Positions 61,024 through 64,000 of a stretch of 64,000 nt of DNA are shown piece after piece. The stretch comes from Viscum album (lineage: Eukaryota > Streptophyta > Magnoliopsida > Santalales > Viscaceae). How positions within the stretch are numbered: position 1 is the stretch's first letter; every line of letters begins with the position of its first letter. The stretch spans positions 1,718,656,889-1,718,720,888 of the forward strand of contig OY728125.1 in assembly GCA_963277665.1 (NCBI GenBank), in the 5' to 3' direction. Under the pieces are notes generated by a model, which saw only the letters and a program-made list of their open reading frames with translations, was not told where the DNA came from and searched no databases. The translations under genes were made by a program, and so were the position numbers.

Positions 61024-63188
61024 TGTTACACCATGAGATTTTATGAGATATATTATTTTATTTTATGTATTATATTATACACTATACCATGATTAGCTTG
61101 TACTATACGCAACACCTTATTAGCTTGCAGTATATGCAACACTATTCTTGGCTCGAGTTACACAGAATTTAAAGTTCTTTTTGTGGAAATTATTCCACGC
61201 AACATTAGGTACAGATTTTCTTTAATTTGTAAATGAAATAAGTTATGATTATGGTATACGCAACACCAAACAGAGATTTCACTACACACAGCCCTGACTT
61301 TTCTTGCATTACACCCAATCAAGACTTTCTTTGATAGCGTGTGTAGTAAGCAATACCGAGTTTCACTAAACGAGATATTATTATAATTTTTTTATGAACT
61401 AGATGTTATTATAGTAATACCCACATTTTGAAATTTTGTAAATTTTATCTTTCAAAATGGACCTCATTTTTGGATTCAGAATATCGAAATTATCCTTGGG
61501 TGAATTTTTGGTATTTTTTTGAAAACTTTCAATTTTTGATGAATAGTGAAAACACTAGGTTACTATTTAAAAACAAAAATTTTATTTAAATAATTATTTA
61601 TTTTATTTAAAATTATTTTATTTAAAAATTGTTACATAATACCTATATATATTCAATGCAATTCATTGGATTCATTTTATAATAATTTTAGATTTATAAA
61701 AATTTTATTGAACTTTTCACCGTCTTTTACCAACCTCCTAGGAGAATTTGAAAATTTACAAAAAAAAAATATAATTTTACCGCTTCTGTGAGTGGAATTT
61801 CATAAATCCAAGAGACACGGTTAATATGAAGGAGTAAAATGTGGTTCAATAAGATAAAAATAATTTTTGGGGAATAGTTACTTTTTCCTTTTATTTACCA
61901 CGGTTAAAAGTAAATAAAGTAATTAAGGGTAAAAATGATATTATTATTACCCTAACACATATCCAAAATCAATTAGATATGTTTAATTCGGTCAAAAACA
62001 ACCTTAGGAATAAAATATTACCCTTTAGGTCCACTTGGATTAGATTAGGAAATTTATTATTATTTTATTTAAAGAAGAGTTTAAATAGTTAAAATCAATG
62101 TTTAATAACTAAACCATTTTTTAAATAGGGTTATACCAATGATAAATTCGACCATAAATATTCATTAGAAATATAAAAATATTTACTACATAATTGTATT
62201 TTATTTATAATTTTTAAGCATTAAATAATTTAATTTATTTATGACATAATAATGATGTAGTAATTACCTTATTAATGAAATATTAACATACTTGATGTTA
62301 TAAATACCAAAATAATTGTAATTTGAGACTTTTTATAAATTCCAATACTTTTTTAGGTTAATATGACATTTTATTATCGATTCAATTAACTTTTGTCCAA
62401 CTAATCATGCTGTTATGATTTTCAAAAAAATCAATTTCCAAATAGTGTCAATATTGACATAAAATAGTTTTTAAAACAAATATTATATTATTAAATTTTA
62501 TTCAATTCCTAAAAATCTAAAGATCATCCAAATGAATTAGATAAGGTTATATATATGAATAATTAACCACTTGGGGTTCTTTGGTCTTGTTATTGTATGT
62601 TTATTAACCATATAGTGTAAGAAATCTAGAAGACGCGACAAAAGTAAAATTATTTAACTTAGAATTAAATCTAAATGATAATGTCAAAATAGTAACCTAA
62701 ACTTTTCTAAAACCTATTGTTTGAGAGGATTTCGTCCCATCCCCACATTATCATCTAAATAAGTCACTTTGGAGCCATTATTAACCGAATATGACTTTAT
62801 TATAAAATAATATTTTAACTTTTTTCCTAAAGTTCTCCTCTCCTCCCTTATAAAAGTGAACCTCCTCCCTCTTCTCTTTACACATTTTTGAGCCTTCATG
62901 CTTGGAAAACCCCTACCCATTTCCCTTATAAACTTCTCTAGAAACATTATAGAGGTTCTAGGCTCATCAAAATACAAACTCTAGTGCCTTAAGAGGATGC
63001 TTAAAAGAGGTGTGTCGAAGAAGAGGTAATCTCTTATACAGATTCTTTCAAGAGTCTTTCTTCTTCAACTTCTTCTTCTATAGTTGTTCAATTATAAAGT
63101 ACAACATCAGTATCAAAAATATACTGATATGTTATTATAAATATGAAACAACCCCATTTCACCATCTATCCATCTTACGGAAAAAAAT

Positions 63189-63233
63189 CACCGCGCATGC
63201 GTACCCACGGAATACCGTCTCCACGCTGTGGTG
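63189..63233. repeat. GC-rich hairpin 1 of the chromovirus 3' LTR
   Basis: Core GCGTACCCACGG then AATACCGTCTCCACG. Arms CACCGCGCATG and CACGCTGTGGTG are largely complementary with a few C-to-T-type mismatches. Confidence 0.7.
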
Positions 63234-63368
63234 TAATCTATTTTTCTACCACCACCTTACATGGATGGATATAATGGTGTAAATAATAACTATATATGGT
63301 TATTATAACAACATACGAATTCTGAGATATTATATCATCCACTCCAATTTCATTCAATAATTATGGGA

Positions 63369-63430
63369 ATGATATCATCGCTCGTGCGTAAGTACAGATT
63401 ACCGTCTCCACGACGCGATGAGATTCATTC
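63369..63430. repeat. GC-rich hairpin 2 of the chromovirus 3' LTR
   Basis: Core GCGTAAGTACAG then ATTACCGTCTCCACG. Arms AATGAT-CATCGC-CGTG and CACG-GCGATG-ATTCATT pair as in the 5' LTR copy. Confidence 0.75.
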
Positions 63431-63579
63431 TCCATATTAACCATTCAAGAATGATTATAAAGTATATATAATCAATAATAATGAAATATATGACATAATG
63501 AAGATACTGGATTTATGTATGTATATATATGTCATCTACTTACTTCCATTCAAGTCAATAAGGAATGGAAAACATGAAT

Positions 63580-63612
63580 CATGCGTACGTACGGCCTACC
63601 GTCTCCATGAAC
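63580..63612. repeat. GC-rich hairpin 3 of the chromovirus 3' LTR
   Basis: Core GCGTACGTACGG then CCTACCGTCTC. Arms CATG (63580-63583) and CATG (63606-63609) pair; the outer arm bases have drifted compared with the 5' LTR copy. Confidence 0.7.
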
Positions 63613-64000
63613 GGTGTATTTCATTTCATTAATCTATCTATTATATATATATATACTGAATATATATGATATATAAATCATGATTTAAAGTCTTTATGTA
63701 AGTAAATCATGATATATGTAATAATAATATCAAGAACAACTAGTCCAAACACATACGATAAATTAAACAATTTTACCCAAAAAACTGCTTTAACATGGAA
63801 TTTACAAATGAATGGGTATTATAAAGTCATAAGTTAACCATATATGATATCATAACAATGAATATTATTCTGTAATAACTAAATGAAATTATTTAAATCA
63901 TTATACAAGAGGTTCAGATACATAGAAAGCATATCAGACCTAAGGTAAGGGATAACTTTTCCAATCTCGTTTTTATCTGAGATTGTTTATTCATAAGTAT

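Larger units (their letters stand above)
54605..64000 (+). mobile_element. Del/Tekay-type chromovirus with deleted pol, truncated by the window end
   Basis: 5' LTR 54605-58790, primer site 58792-58800, remnant gag, SINE insertion, polypurine tract 61009-61023 and 3' LTR from 61024 to beyond the window. LTR starts TGTAACACC and TGTTACACC, and the AAGGGGGGTAGAATGT context before the 3' LTR is typical of plant chromoviruses. The internal region is only about 2.2 kb, against the roughly 5 kb needed for gag-pol; no protease, RT, RNase H, integrase or chromodomain is found. It is therefore a deletion derivative or a non-autonomous element. Confidence 0.85.
61024..64000 (+). repeat. chromovirus 3' LTR, cut by the window end
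   Basis: 2977 of an expected 4.2 kb. It matches 54605 to about 57580 with substitutions and small indels, including an extra U3 motif unit and the three hairpins (63189-63233, 63369-63430, 63580-63612). Confidence 0.85.

Overview
This window looks like intergenic DNA from a large-genome seed plant, probably an angiosperm; the species cannot be named from the sequence. It is very AT-rich. I find no host gene, rRNA gene, functional tRNA gene or CRISPR array. Every recognisable coding stretch belongs to a transposable element, and all of them carry stop codons, frameshifts or deletions. The lineages present are plant-typical: an Athila-type Ty3/gypsy element, SIRE-like and other Ty1/copia elements, a Del/Tekay-type chromovirus, a DUF4283-bearing LINE and a tRNA-derived SINE.

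Layout. 1-3883: old AT-rich repeat debris of unknown family. 3884 to about 33194: a nest. The outermost layer is a minus-strand Ty1/copia element, with its 5' LTR at 31441 to about 33194, a tRNA primer site at 31427-31438, and gag, integrase, reverse transcriptase and RNase H remnants running leftward to about 26330. Its 3' LTR (starting at 3884) was split by a plus-strand Athila element (4744-24683) with 1.9 kb LTRs. The Athila reverse transcriptase was then split by a plus-strand SIRE-like copia (10039-18611) with 1.43 kb LTRs and a near-identical 5 bp target duplication. This gives an order of insertion: outer copia, then Athila, then SIRE-like copia.

33195-44143: two copies (A and B) of an LTR-like repeat of about 2.2 kb. 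Copy A (33195-35450) is bracketed by the short repeat ATTCT(T), as expected of a solo LTR. Copy B (39507-44143) is interrupted by a minus-strand LINE (41629-43992) with a perfect 13 bp target duplication. The LINE holds ORF1 and a 3' end but no reverse transcriptase ORF. 44144-54604: AT-rich DNA with a decayed minisatellite-like tract (about 49060-50060) and a probable isolated LTR beginning at 50597.

54605-64000: a chromovirus with a 4.19 kb 5' LTR, a primer site, a short internal region retaining only gag zinc knuckles (with a SINE inserted), a polypurine tract, and a 3' LTR that runs off the window. Each LTR carries three GC-rich hairpins about 190-200 bp apart. They share a nearly constant core but have different, self-complementary arms. 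This is the most unusual structure in the window.

Nothing here forms an intact autonomous element. Boundaries rest on terminal TG/CA dinucleotides, primer sites, polypurine tracts and LTR-to-LTR comparison by eye. Percentages and family names are therefore approximate.
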